59,894 bases of DNA from Cytobacillus sp. S13-E01 (GTDB lineage Bacteria; Bacillota; Bacilli; Bacillales; Bacillaceae_L), in contig NZ_JARFVC010000022.1 of the NCBI RefSeq assembly GCF_029193815.1, positions 1-59,894 on the forward strand, in the 5' to 3' direction. A model generated the notes under the pieces. It was not told the DNA's origin, searched no databases, and saw only the letters and a list, made by a program, of their open reading frames with translations. Each line of letters begins with the position of its first letter. Within the stretch, counting starts at the first letter, position 1. The position numbers and the translations under genes were made by a program. This document shows, in pieces, positions 45,759-53,706 of the stretch.

Positions 45759-45870
45759 ATTTATATGTGAAAGCATAAAATTTTGTACCTAGTTTAAGGT
45801 GTCTAGCGCAAGGCGCAATCGGACCTGAGGTCATAAACCGATAGGCGGGCGCCCTGCGCTTTTCTTATAA
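45759..45870 (-). repeat. Dispersed palindromic repeat, copy 1 (inverted)
   Basis: Read on the minus strand it has AAAAGCGCAGGGCGCCCGCC, CTATCGG, a TTATGACCTCAGG segment, CCGATTGCGCCTTGCGCTAG, then ACACCTTAAACTAGGTACAA and an A/T-rich tail ending TTTCACATA. Copy 2 at 46527 is the same element in the opposite orientation, so the sortase-like gene lies between inverted copies. The remaining gap 45871-45998 shows nothing else. Confidence 0.85.
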
Positions 45871-45998
45871 TAGGGAAGTCGAAAATGGAGTTGTCGAACA
45901 GGTGGGGACTCTTATTAACGAAAGCTAGAGATTTAGAATATCACCAGTTACGTTTTTAAACTATCAAAAGGGAATTCTCTCAAAGATAAAGGAGATAT

Positions 45999-46562
45999 AT
46001 GATTAAACGTTACACGATTTTATTCACTTTTGTAATAATTCTGTTAGGTTGTATCGGAAGTTTTAAATATATTCACAGTGTACAGGCACAGGCTAACAGC
46101 CTTTCGGATGCATATAAGGTACTGAAAAATCGCTCCCTAAAAATAAACTTCGCTCCGAATAAAGGTGATGCCATTGGTATATTAGCAATACCTAGTTTAA
46201 ACTCAGAGCTACCAATCGTTGAAACGAATGAAAAAGTAGAGCGTGGGGTTAGCCATTACATCGGTTCAGCTCTTCCTGATGAAGATAATCAAATGGTTTT
46301 ATTAGGCCAAGATTATCCTGTTTTTAAACGAATTAACGAACTTAAAGCTGGTGATAATTTGGTGGTTAGCCTTCCTTATGGCAGTTTTACGTACAATATA
46401 GAAAGAATTGAAGTTGTTGAAGCTAATAATACTTCCATGTTGAAATCGACTTCTACACAAGAATTACTCGTGTTGGCAACGAACTATCTAAATGATCCTA
46501 AACAATATGTTATCTATGCAACACGTAAGAAAAGCGCGGGGCGCCCGCCTATCGGCTTATGA
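45999..46562 (+). CDS. Sortase-like protein lacking catalytic residues
   Basis: A 187-aa protein with an N-terminal membrane anchor (residues 5-25) and a class D-like sortase fold: GDAIGILAIPSLNSELPIVE, VERGVSHYIGSALPDEDNQM. The catalytic His motif (normally GHR) reads LLGQDYPVF, the catalytic Cys motif (normally TLxTC) reads LVLATNYLND, and the Arg position reads PKQYVIYA. All three active-site residues are thus replaced, so it is probably not a transpeptidase; a structural or regulatory role or decay are possible. The last ~10 residues (KSAGRPPIGL) are encoded by repeat copy 2. Confidence 0.82.
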   Translation: MIKRYTILFTFVIILLGCIGSFKYIHSVQAQANSLSDAYKVLKNRSLKINFAPNKGDAIGILAIPSLNSELPIVETNEKVERGVSHYIGSALPDEDNQMVLLGQDYPVFKRINELKAGDNLVVSLPYGSFTYNIERIEVVEANNTSMLKSTSTQELLVLATNYLNDPKQYVIYATRKKSAGRPPIGL

Positions 46563-46630
46563 CCTCAGGTCCGATGGCGCCTGGAGCTAGACACCAAAAC
46601 CAGGTAAAATTTTTATACTTACCTTTTAAA
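46527..46630 (+). repeat. Dispersed palindromic repeat, copy 2
   Basis: AAGAAAAGCGCGGGGCGCCC, GCCTATCGG, TTATGACCTCAGG, CCGATGGCGCCTGGAGCTAG, ACACCAAAACCAGGTAAAAT and a T-rich tail. Inverted relative to copy 1. It supplies the 3' end and stop codon of the sortase-like gene. Confidence 0.85.
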
Positions 46631-46700
46631 GAAAAGCGCAAGGCGCACCCGGATCTAGATACTAAAACTAGGTATAAATTTTTACACTTTCACATATTAA
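46631..46700 (+). repeat. Dispersed repeat, partial copy 3
   Basis: AAGAAAAGCGCAAGGCGCAC, then GGATCTAGATACTAAAACTA and GGTATAAATTTTTACACTTT. The central palindrome of the full copies is missing. Confidence 0.75.
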
Positions 46701-46710
46701 TTCTTATTAT

Positions 46711-46744
46711 GAAAAAGCGACCAAATTTGAATCTGGTCGCTTTA
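46711..46744. terminator. Bidirectional terminator before lipoprotein gene
   Basis: AAAGCGACCA (46714-46723) pairs with TGGTCGCTTT (46734-46743), flanked by A- and T-runs. It ends the minus-strand lipoprotein gene. Confidence 0.85.
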
Positions 46745-46749
46745 TTGAT

Positions 46750-47361
46750 TTAATCCTTTTTTTGCGTTGCCGTCATGACTAGTCCACGCTCATTTTCTTC
46801 CACCATATACGTTACATTATTTAATGATGATTCAGCATCTAGCATATCTTTATCCGTTTCTAAGATCACTAAGTCATGAACCATTGTATTGATTTGCTCT
46901 TCACTGACTTTTTCTTCTTTATTGGTAACTGCAACGAGTAAGAAAAATGACGCAATTGTGTCTTCAAATTGGTGTAATGATTGTGAAAGTTGTTCTGCTT
47001 CTACTTCTTTTCGGATCACAGAAAGCTTTGATACTTCGTTTGTTTCTTCATTTACAATTCCTTCTAAAATTACACCTTCTCCAACATCGGTTCTAAATTC
47101 GCCATTTGTCACGTTTAATTGTTTAATTTGATAGGAATCTTCTTCCTTCATTTCGTCTTGGGCGCTGTTCCAGTTTTCCTGTAATTCCTCAGGTGTAAAG
47201 CCAAGTGTACCCAGCTCTGTTTGCGCCTGAATACGAGCAATACCTTCTTCTTGTATGATTGTTTTTTCGTCTTTTTTGGCTGTTTTTGCTTTTTCTTCTT
47301 TATCACCGCCACATCCCATTAAAACAAATGCGCAAATACTAAGTATAAATAGCTTTTTCAT
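46750..47361 (-). CDS. Lipoprotein of unknown function
   Basis: A 203-aa protein with a lipoprotein signal peptide: KKLFILSICAFVLMGCGG, lipobox LMGC with Cys17. The mature part is rich in Glu and Lys with no cysteine or known motif. Exported and lipid-anchored to the membrane. No operon partner. Function not recognised. Confidence 0.8.
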   Translation of the reverse strand: MKKLFILSICAFVLMGCGGDKEEKAKTAKKDEKTIIQEEGIARIQAQTELGTLGFTPEELQENWNSAQDEMKEEDSYQIKQLNVTNGEFRTDVGEGVILEGIVNEETNEVSKLSVIRKEVEAEQLSQSLHQFEDTIASFFLLVAVTNKEEKVSEEQINTMVHDLVILETDKDMLDAESSLNNVTYMVEENERGLVMTATQKKD

Positions 47362-47550
47362 ACTGGCCTCCTAATGAATTATGACTGTTCACATAGCTTT
47401 AATATGTACGAAAGATCATTATTCCATTCCAAAAAATAAAAACTTGTAGTATCAGACAAAGTGTTCGTAACTACAAGTTTCTTCTTTCGGCTGTCATGAT
47501 TGACCTCATTTTGAATAAATAGGAAAAATATGTAGAAACTAAAGAATGAG

Positions 47551-47904
47551 GTGATTCCTATTTTTAGAAAAGTATTATTACTAATGATGTTTGTGTCTAT
47601 TTTTACCAATCATTATACATACGTTTTACAACCCGAAAAGGTTTCAGCCCAATCACAACTTGGGAAGGTTCCTGTAAAATGGGGCAAATTAGCAATGAAG
47701 GAAGTTCAGAAAAAGTATCCCGCTGCAAAAATACTGGATTATCAACATATCTGGAGAGAAAAGAAGAAAGATGGAACTGGGCTTGAACGATTTACGTTTT
47801 CAATCAAGCAATATGGACGAGAGTATAATGTCCATGTAACAATCGTTTATGATTTGGAAACAAAGACTGTTAAGGACGTGCAGTTTATAGAGATGATGTA
47901 TTAG
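47551..47904 (+). CDS. yqzG: YqzG family (DUF3889) secreted protein
   Basis: A 117-aa protein with an N-terminal signal peptide (about 1-33, ending VSAQ) and the DUF3889 pattern GKLAMKEVQKKYPAAKILDY, FTFSIKQYGREYNVHVTIVY. In B. subtilis yqzG lies between the tapA operon and the comG operon; the position here is consistent. Small extracytoplasmic protein of unknown role. Confidence 0.85.
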   Translation: MIPIFRKVLLLMMFVSIFTNHYTYVLQPEKVSAQSQLGKVPVKWGKLAMKEVQKKYPAAKILDYQHIWREKKKDGTGLERFTFSIKQYGREYNVHVTIVYDLETKTVKDVQFIEMMY

Positions 47905-48017
47905 TTGTTGTGGGGTGTGAATCAAGGTCCTATTTAGATTTTTAATTCAAAAAAAGAGTAACAAAGTAAATTACTGACGGGTTCCCTTTAAAGGTGCAAA
48001 ACAGTAAATCACAATGC

Positions 48018-48060
48018 AAATAGGGTGCGAAATCGTAGTGATTTTCTCACCCTATTTTTT
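48018..48060 (+). terminator. Terminator-like hairpin downstream of yqzG
   Basis: AAATAGGGTG (48018-48027) pairs with CACCCTATTT (48048-48057), with inner GAAATC/GATTTT pairing, followed by TTT. Orientation fits termination of plus-strand yqzG. Confidence 0.7.
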
Positions 48061-48259
48061 ATTGCTTGATCAATGTTTTTTTTGCAATTTAACATATAAA
48101 ATCGCATGTAAAAATAACTATTTGCGAATAGCAATTCTCTATCTGATAATTGGATTGCTAAATAGATGTAAATTACTATGTTGAATTATGTATAAGATCG
48201 GATTATCAGAATTTTGGCTCCATTATAACTAAATGCTGTTTTTACCGTGTTTAAAAAAT

Positions 48260-48439
48260 AAACGGAAAAATTCCGTTTAAATTGGTAAATACGCATATTT
48301 TCCAAAAAATAAGGGAAGTTTTCCGTTTATATTATCCAAATCCTTGGATTTTGTCTTATTTAGAACAGTTAATCGGAATATCACCACTTATATCTGCATC
48401 TTAAGCCTCTACTATATACATTAGCGGGAAATTCTCCGC
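48260..48439. repeat. Three short related palindromes (GGAAATTTTCC type)
   Basis: AAACGGAAAAATTCCGTTT (48260-48278), AAGGGAAGTTTTCCGTTTAT (48311-48330) and GCGGGAAATTCTCCGC (48424-48439). Spacing 50 and ~110 bp. They could be protein-binding sites or remnants of an intergenic repeat. Confidence 0.55.
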
Positions 48440-48654
48440 CTATGAATTCTTATTCCTACACGAAATTCAACAATGAATAATAACAGAGCCTTGATTTTAA
48501 GGACATTATTTATATACCTTAAACACTATAAATTTTTGGGTTTTATTTAGGTTTAACGAAATATAAAAAGCATGGCGAATTGCCACGCCTTTTTTGTAAG
48601 TTATATACCCTGTTTTTTCACCTTTTGCATTTCAAAAGGGAACCCGTTAGTAAA

Positions 48655-48873
48655 TTACTTCGTCACTCTTTTCTTTTTACTTTTACTTTTTTTAAAAAAC
48701 AACTGAAACCCATATGGAATAACACCAAACCAGTGGTTTACAAATGGGGTACGTTCAGTTTTTCGCTGTAATCTCGTTTCTTTCCGCATTTCTTTTGGTT
48801 TATCAATATAACTAACAATTTGTTGGGTCATAAATTTGACGTAATCGTTTGGAGACATAAAAACACCACCCAC
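48655..48873 (-). CDS. yqzE: YqzE family small protein
   Basis: A 72-aa basic protein with NDYVKFMTQQIVSYIDKPKE followed by MRKETRLQRKTERTPFVNHW and FGVIPYGFQLFF; lysine-rich end KKSKSKKKRVTK. Matches the YqzE pattern and its usual position beside comG. Unknown function. Its 3' end is duplicated inverted at 47951. Confidence 0.85.
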   Translation of the reverse strand: MGGVFMSPNDYVKFMTQQIVSYIDKPKEMRKETRLQRKTERTPFVNHWFGVIPYGFQLFFKKSKSKKKRVTK

Positions 48874-48886
48874 TCTGTTTTTATTC

Positions 48887-49402
48887 TTATTCTTCCCATT
48901 TCCGATTACTTTTAACCAGCTTTACAATTTCATCCACTGTTTCATTAATGGTTTTTGAAGTAGTATCAATCATAATATCTGCTTCCTCATAGAATTTACT
49001 CCGACTATTAAATAGTTTTTTGGCACTTTCTAGCTGTTTATGATCAATTAATGGTCTTGCTGTATCATGTTTTAGTCGTTCTAGAATGGTTTCAAGCTCA
49101 CAGTGTAAATAAACCACGATACCTTGTTTTTTCATCCATTCGCGATTTTCCTCTTGAATGACCAGACCCCCGCCAGTTGTTACAATCACATCAGTAGTTG
49201 GTACTTTTCGCAAATATTCTCTTTCATACGTACGGAATGTCGCTTCTCCATCTGCTTCAAAAATGGCTCGGATTTTCTTGCCTACATCTTTTTCAATATA
49301 CTCATCAGTATCAATAACTTGACAGCCTAAAAATCCTGCGAGTTCTCGACCAATCGTAGTTTTCCCCGCTCCCATAAAGCCTGTTAAATAAATTGCTTTC
49401 AC
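48887..49402 (-). CDS. aroK: Shikimate kinase
   Basis: A 171-aa kinase: P-loop GFMGAGKTT (8-16), DTDEYIEKDVGKKI, FRTYEREYL and TGGGLV. Phosphorylates shikimate in chorismate synthesis. Normal length. Lies between yqzE and comGG. Confidence 0.95.
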   Translation of the reverse strand: MKAIYLTGFMGAGKTTIGRELAGFLGCQVIDTDEYIEKDVGKKIRAIFEADGEATFRTYEREYLRKVPTTDVIVTTGGGLVIQEENREWMKKQGIVVYLHCELETILERLKHDTARPLIDHKQLESAKKLFNSRSKFYEEADIMIDTTSKTINETVDEIVKLVKSNRKWEE

Positions 49403-49521
49403 CTAAATTGCCCCCATAGTACTTTTGATTATAATACTATATTTTTTGACTGTTGGACAGGTTTATCATTACTAAGCGCTAACCTAACTAGATGCTTAGT
49501 TTTAATAGTGATCTGAAAACG

Positions 49522-49902
49522 CTAATATTTTGTCCAATCCTTTAAAACCTTATCATTCACATCATACATCACCCTAACATTTGATTTTCTGCCATTTAAG
49601 GTTTCACAATTTAAAGTGATCAATACCGATTGCTCTGATAAAACTTGCGTTGAATACTTCACCGTACCATTAGGATAATAAAAGTATGCATATGCTATAT
49701 TCTCTGGTTCTGTTGTTTCCAGTATGCTCACAATATCGTTTATAGCTAAACGTTGAAGGTTGTCGATTTTATACAACTCCTCGATTTCCTTGTAAAATTT
49801 CTTCTCTGTGAGATAGGAATTGAGTTGGTGGGTGAATACGATGAAAAACAGGAATGAAATGAGTAATGTCGTTGGTAAAATAAAGCCTTTTTCATTGCTC
49901 AG
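49522..49902 (-). CDS. comGG: Competence pseudopilus protein ComGG, likely CTG start
   Basis: The frame read upstream of the only TTG (49776) gives NEKGFILPTTLLISFLFFIV, exactly the hydrophobic N terminus expected of ComGG. No ATG, GTG or TTG is available there; CTG 49902 has GAGGTGA 6 nt upstream and lies directly after the comGF stop. With this start the protein is 126 aa, near the B. subtilis length. Minor pseudopilin for DNA uptake. The short ORF from TTG 49776 would lack the membrane helix. Confidence 0.78.
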   Translation of the reverse strand: MSNEKGFILPTTLLISFLFFIVFTHQLNSYLTEKKFYKEIEELYKIDNLQRLAINDIVSILETTEPENIAYAYFYYPNGTVKYSTQVLSEQSVLITLNCETLNGRKSNVRVMYDVNDKVLKDWTKY

Positions 49903-49903
49903 A

Positions 49904-50320
49904 TTATTTCACCTCGATTGGAATGATTGAGGAAATTCGCGCTTTATATTTATCATTTACTTCAATGATAATTCCATTTGACGTCGCTTCATATTTCACA
50001 CTTTTTACGTTTTGAAGGAGAACTTCATGTCCAGTTCCATTAACTCTTCTTCGAATAACTTGTTGATAAGGTTCATAGCTTACCATTTCTCCATTGTACC
50101 TTGCGAATGTGACTATGTTATTTCTCAATGAAATCGTATTTGAACCTTGTGCTTCATACTTAGCTTGTTGGATAAATACTTCCCATTCTAATTGATTAAA
50201 GTCCCTTTCACTTTCATTAAACAGAAGCTGTAACATCATAACTAAAAATGTAAGAATGACCAGCATCATAGAAAAGGATAGTAGCATTTCAACTAAAGTA
50301 AAACCTTTTTCATTCTTCAT
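49904..50320 (-). CDS. comGF: Competence protein ComGF
   Basis: A 138-aa pseudopilin-like protein beginning MKNEKGFTLVEMLLSFSMML, with the prepilin pattern KGFTLVEM. The ATGA overlap with comGE selects ATG 50320 over upstream GTG 50338. Also LRNNIVTFARYNGEMVSYEP and RRRVNGTGHEVLL as in ComGF. Minor component of the uptake pseudopilus. Confidence 0.88.
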   Translation of the reverse strand: MKNEKGFTLVEMLLSFSMMLVILTFLVMMLQLLFNESERDFNQLEWEVFIQQAKYEAQGSNTISLRNNIVTFARYNGEMVSYEPYQQVIRRRVNGTGHEVLLQNVKSVKYEATSNGIIIEVNDKYKARISSIIPIEVK

Positions 50321-50658
50321 TGTCTTGAATACCCACACCTTTTTATCATCCTGTTCCTTTTGTCCTCCCATGAAACACAGGCTGTTACAATCGATGTATC
50401 GCTAGTGAAGTCCCATGTAAGTATGAAGCTTGTACCACCTCTAATAATTGTTGAATTCTGCTTCAAACTACGATCTTCCTTGTAGCTTATTAGCTCCTCA
50501 TATAATAATTGGTTTCCGTTATTTAATGTTTGAATATTATCTCTTTCTTGTTTTAGTAAAATAAGACTCGGAACCAAAGTAAGTATCAGTAATAGCCAAA
50601 TGGAGAATGAAACAAGCACTTCTAGCATGGTTATCCCACGTTCACACTTTTTTAACAT
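50317..50658 (-). CDS. comGE: Competence protein ComGE
   Basis: A 113-aa pseudopilin-like protein; MLKKCERGITMLEVLVSFSI with the RGITMLEV prepilin-like site. Frame open to 50676, but ATG 50658 fits the family. Overlaps comGD by 17 nt and comGF by 4 nt. Confidence 0.85.
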   Translation of the reverse strand: MLKKCERGITMLEVLVSFSIWLLLILTLVPSLILLKQERDNIQTLNNGNQLLYEELISYKEDRSLKQNSTIIRGGTSFILTWDFTSDTSIVTACVSWEDKRNRMIKRCGYSRQ

Positions 50659-51097
50659 AAAAACGACCTTTCCCAAGCAAAAATGTTACTTGATATACAT
50701 CTTTTTTATATTTAAAGACCAGTGATCCTGATTTTGATAAATTTCCATTTGCAAGATAAACAACTCCTGGTATTAAATTGGAGTACTCTAACTTAATATC
50801 TTTACTAAATTCACGGGATAGAATTTGCCTGCGAGTGGAACCTGCTAAAACTCTATATTGGTGTTCATTCACAGTAAAGTAAACATAAACCGTTTCATTG
50901 TGGCTCATTGCATAGGTCTGGGCAAATAATAAATCATTCTCAAACGTTTCAAAAAAATACTCTATTTTTTTAGAATCAAAAATCGGTTTGAATTGGATTA
51001 ATGTCAACGAAGTTAACGTGGAGATAATTAGGAGTACGAGAAGAACTTCGATGAGGGTAAAACCTTTTTGATTAGGCACTGCCACTGTCTGGTGCAT
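50642..51097 (-). CDS. comGD: Competence protein ComGD
   Basis: A 151-aa pseudopilin with cleavage motif QKGFTLIEVLLVLLIIS and a beta-rich C-terminal part ending LLGKGRFYVKKV. Starts 1 nt after the comGC stop. Component of the DNA-uptake pseudopilus. Confidence 0.88.
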   Translation of the reverse strand: MHQTVAVPNQKGFTLIEVLLVLLIISTLTSLTLIQFKPIFDSKKIEYFFETFENDLLFAQTYAMSHNETVYVYFTVNEHQYRVLAGSTRRQILSREFSKDIKLEYSNLIPGVVYLANGNLSKSGSLVFKYKKDVYQVTFLLGKGRFYVKKV

Positions 51098-51098
51098 G

Positions 51099-51416
51099 TT
51101 AGCTTTCTTCTACTTTTCCTGTCGTAGGATTAATGATTAATGACTTACCACCAGGACATGACGTTGTTTCAATATAGCCTTCCGTTTTTAGTTGTTCTAA
51201 AGTTGGAGCAGTGTATGTTCCATCGGTATTAATATTGTCCGCATCAAGCTCATGTGCCTGTAACTGAGCTTGTACCATCTTAATTAATGCTTCACATCCC
51301 CTACTTTTAATAACTGCATTTTGTGAAGCTACATTTGGAATGGTAATCAATAATAAAATTGAAATGATAAACAAAACGATTATCATCTCGATCAGGGTAA
51401 AGCCTTTTTGATTCAT
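51099..51416 (-). CDS. comGC: Major competence pseudopilin ComGC
   Basis: A 105-aa pseudopilin: NQKGFTLIEMIIVLFIISIL at the N terminus (cleavage G5/F6), two Cys (CEALIKM and TSCPGGK) that form the intramolecular disulfide. Matches the ComGC family well. Confidence 0.95.
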   Translation of the reverse strand: MNQKGFTLIEMIIVLFIISILLLITIPNVASQNAVIKSRGCEALIKMVQAQLQAHELDADNINTDGTYTAPTLEQLKTEGYIETTSCPGGKSLIINPTTGKVEES

Positions 51417-51433
51417 CCTTTTTCCTCCTAATT

Positions 51434-52462
51434 TTAAATGGCATTTATAAGCTTAAACATGGGTAACATGATGGTTAGATACATAAATACAATGATGAGC
51501 CCTATGCTTGTAAATAAGATGGGTTGGCATATTTTAAGAAAAGATGAGATCTTCCCGTCTAATCTTTCGAGAGTGAATTGGCTGTAGTGGTACAGTTCTT
51601 TGTCTAAACTCCCATGTGAATGGCCATGTAAAATGACCAAAGCAAGCTCCTTTTCAAAATAATTCCTACTGCCAATAATCCAATCTAATCGTTCACCTCC
51701 TGATAGTTGTTCTTTTATCACAACTGCTTCTTCGCGAAAAAATCGTGAATGATTTTGCTCTTCAAAAGCCGTTATCGATTCATAAATTGATAATCCCCCT
51801 TTCAATAAATTACTAAGCTGAACAGAGAAGAAATGGGAGTTTAATAAAACAATTAATCTATTTAGCAATGGGACTTTCATTACTAGTTTCATTTGTATAA
51901 CTGCTGTGAGGTTCTTAAATTTAAGAAAGTAAAATGTGAGGAGAAAGATGCAGCTACTGATTATCCCATATAGAAGCAGTTTGATAAATGTTGAAAAGTA
52001 AGACAATGCGTTGACGAAGAAGGAAGAATCTAAATTCATTGATGTGTACAATTGTTGAAACTGAGGCAAAAGGAATCGTTCAACCAGAATAAACATACAA
52101 CCAACAAAAAACACAAGGAATAGGGGATAGCGGAGGATCTTTTTAATTTTAGTAAGATATTCAACCCTTCTTTCTAGAATCGCACTGCCTTCTCGTAAAG
52201 CAAAGCTTATATCCCCTTGCTTTTGAGCAAAAAATAGATAGGCCAATACATCTTTATGAAACTTGAGATCAACTAATATACTATAAAATGTGTTCCCCTC
52301 CTTAAGCTTTACAAGACATTTCTCTAAGTCTTGTTTGCTTTTATCACGCACTTGGAGCTGTAAAAATTCAATTCCTTGTGATAGTGGATAGCCATTTTCA
52401 AGCAACTCTCCTAACCTCTTTAAAAATACAGCTTGCTCTTGTATTAGCCATTTATTGTTCAT
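51434..52462 (-). CDS. comGB: Competence type II secretion-like membrane protein ComGB
   Basis: A 342-aa inner-membrane platform protein with PulF-type domains and three hydrophobic segments (near 105-125, 155-180 and 315-338). Anchors the pseudopilus assembly. Overlaps comGA by 11 nt. Confidence 0.92.
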   Translation of the reverse strand: MNNKWLIQEQAVFLKRLGELLENGYPLSQGIEFLQLQVRDKSKQDLEKCLVKLKEGNTFYSILVDLKFHKDVLAYLFFAQKQGDISFALREGSAILERRVEYLTKIKKILRYPLFLVFFVGCMFILVERFLLPQFQQLYTSMNLDSSFFVNALSYFSTFIKLLLYGIISSCIFLLTFYFLKFKNLTAVIQMKLVMKVPLLNRLIVLLNSHFFSVQLSNLLKGGLSIYESITAFEEQNHSRFFREEAVVIKEQLSGGERLDWIIGSRNYFEKELALVILHGHSHGSLDKELYHYSQFTLERLDGKISSFLKICQPILFTSIGLIIVFMYLTIMLPMFKLINAI

Positions 52463-53519
52463 CTTTAAACACCCATCGATCTAGCTCTTCAGGCTGTAAA
52501 TAGCCAAGTGCAATACCTTTTTTAATAACATCTCGTAGTTTGCGGTAATTATAAACGGAGGATTCTCCCTTCGCCTCCTTCATTACCTCTGAAAGAGCAC
52601 GCCCATTCAATAGTTCATAAACACTCGCACGGCGTATTTTTCTCATTTTCTTACAATAGGAGGAACACTTCCCCTCACAGAAAGGACATTTTAATTCAAC
52701 TAAACGTTGAGCTGCGACCGCTATTATAGTTTGTTCAATCTCTTGTAGCGAAACATCAAACTCCAGAAGTCGGTAAATGGCTCCTTTGGCGTCTCTAGTG
52801 TGCATCGTTGTAAGCACTAAATGCCCTGTAAGTGCCGCTCTTACAGCAATTTGGGCGGTTTCAGAATCACGGATTTCTCCAACCATAATAATATCGGGAT
52901 CATGGCGTAGGATTGCCTTTAGACCAATTGCATACGTGATACCTGCTTTTTCATTTACTTGTACCTGCAATACATCTTCGCTTTTTTTCTCAATAGGATC
53001 TTCTAGTGTGATGATGTTCCGATTATAGAGTTTTTTCGTGGCACCTAATAGGGAGTAAAGTGTCGTTGTTTTTCCTGAACCTGTAGGTCCGGTAAAGATG
53101 ATTAAACCATGGGAATGCTTGAGAAGAGATATCAGTTTTTTGGTCGTGTTTGGGAAAAGAGAGAGTTGTGATAATGGGTATAGGGTATCTTGTGGAAGTA
53201 TTCGGATGACTAAACTTTCATCATATGCTGTGGGTAATGTCGAGAGTCGTAAACTTAATAGATGATTATTTATTACAGTGGATAATGCACCGTTTTGTGG
53301 CCTTCGCCTCTCGCCTATATCCATTTCTGCTAAAAATTTAAAATGCGATACGAGTCTTTCACATTTCTCTCTTGGAATGATTTCTTTAGTTATTAAATCA
53401 TTATCCATTCGAAATTGCACAATTGCATCATGTTTACGGGGAACAAAATGGATGTCAGAGGCACTACTTGCAAATGCGTCCTGCAAAAAACGATCTCCCA
53501 ATTGTTCTATTGGATTCAA
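52452..53519 (-). CDS. comGA: Competence assembly ATPase ComGA
   Basis: A 355-aa GspE-type ATPase: Walker A FTGPTGSGKTTTLYSLLG, TLEDPIE (Asp box), Walker B-like DPDIIMVGEIRD, and a zinc-binding Cys set CPFCEGKCSSYC. Powers pseudopilus assembly at the cell pole. First gene of comG; normally activated by ComK. I could not identify a clean ComK box in the A/T-rich 53520-53650. Confidence 0.95.
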   Translation of the reverse strand: MNPIEQLGDRFLQDAFASSASDIHFVPRKHDAIVQFRMDNDLITKEIIPREKCERLVSHFKFLAEMDIGERRRPQNGALSTVINNHLLSLRLSTLPTAYDESLVIRILPQDTLYPLSQLSLFPNTTKKLISLLKHSHGLIIFTGPTGSGKTTTLYSLLGATKKLYNRNIITLEDPIEKKSEDVLQVQVNEKAGITYAIGLKAILRHDPDIIMVGEIRDSETAQIAVRAALTGHLVLTTMHTRDAKGAIYRLLEFDVSLQEIEQTIIAVAAQRLVELKCPFCEGKCSSYCKKMRKIRRASVYELLNGRALSEVMKEAKGESSVYNYRKLRDVIKKGIALGYLQPEELDRWVFKDEQ

Positions 53520-53706
53520 TTTTAACCACCTCTTCTTTTATTTAACTGTGTTTACACTTACATATTTCTACAAAGATTGACATATTCCTTTTATTTATTT
53601 TAAATTTTTTTTAAACTTGCTACATCGTTCACAATTTGTTCACATTTTCCTTTCCATACTAAAAGAAGCAGGAACATCTACCTGCTTCAAAATACAACTA
53701 TTCTCC

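Larger units (their letters stand above)
47951..48674. repeat. Inverted repeat pair enclosing ~600 bp of non-coding DNA
   Basis: The left arm (47951-48004) contains AGAGTAACAAAGTAAATTAC, then TGACGGGTTCCCTTT and GCAAAACAG. The right arm (48609-48674) is its inverted counterpart: CTGTTTTTTCACC, AAAAGGGAACCCGTTAGTAA, ATTACTTCGTCACTCTTTT. The right arm includes the last codons of yqzE, so the left arm is an inverted duplicate of the yqzE tail. Between them I see no gene, only a terminator (48018-48060), three short palindromes and a hairpin at 48568-48596. Confidence 0.8.

Noticed and set aside
47379-47609. 76-codon minus-strand frame between the lipoprotein gene and yqzG
   Set aside because: Overlaps the 5' end of yqzG in the opposite direction, has no ribosome binding site and no recognisable family.
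47905-48654. CRISPR array or gene in the non-coding interval
   Set aside because: The repeated palindromes are only three, unequal in sequence and unevenly spaced; no coding frame with a ribosome binding site was found.
53520-53650. ComK boxes upstream of comGA
   Set aside because: A-runs and T-runs are present but I could not find two AAAAN5TTTT units at proper spacing; the region is too AT-rich to decide by eye.
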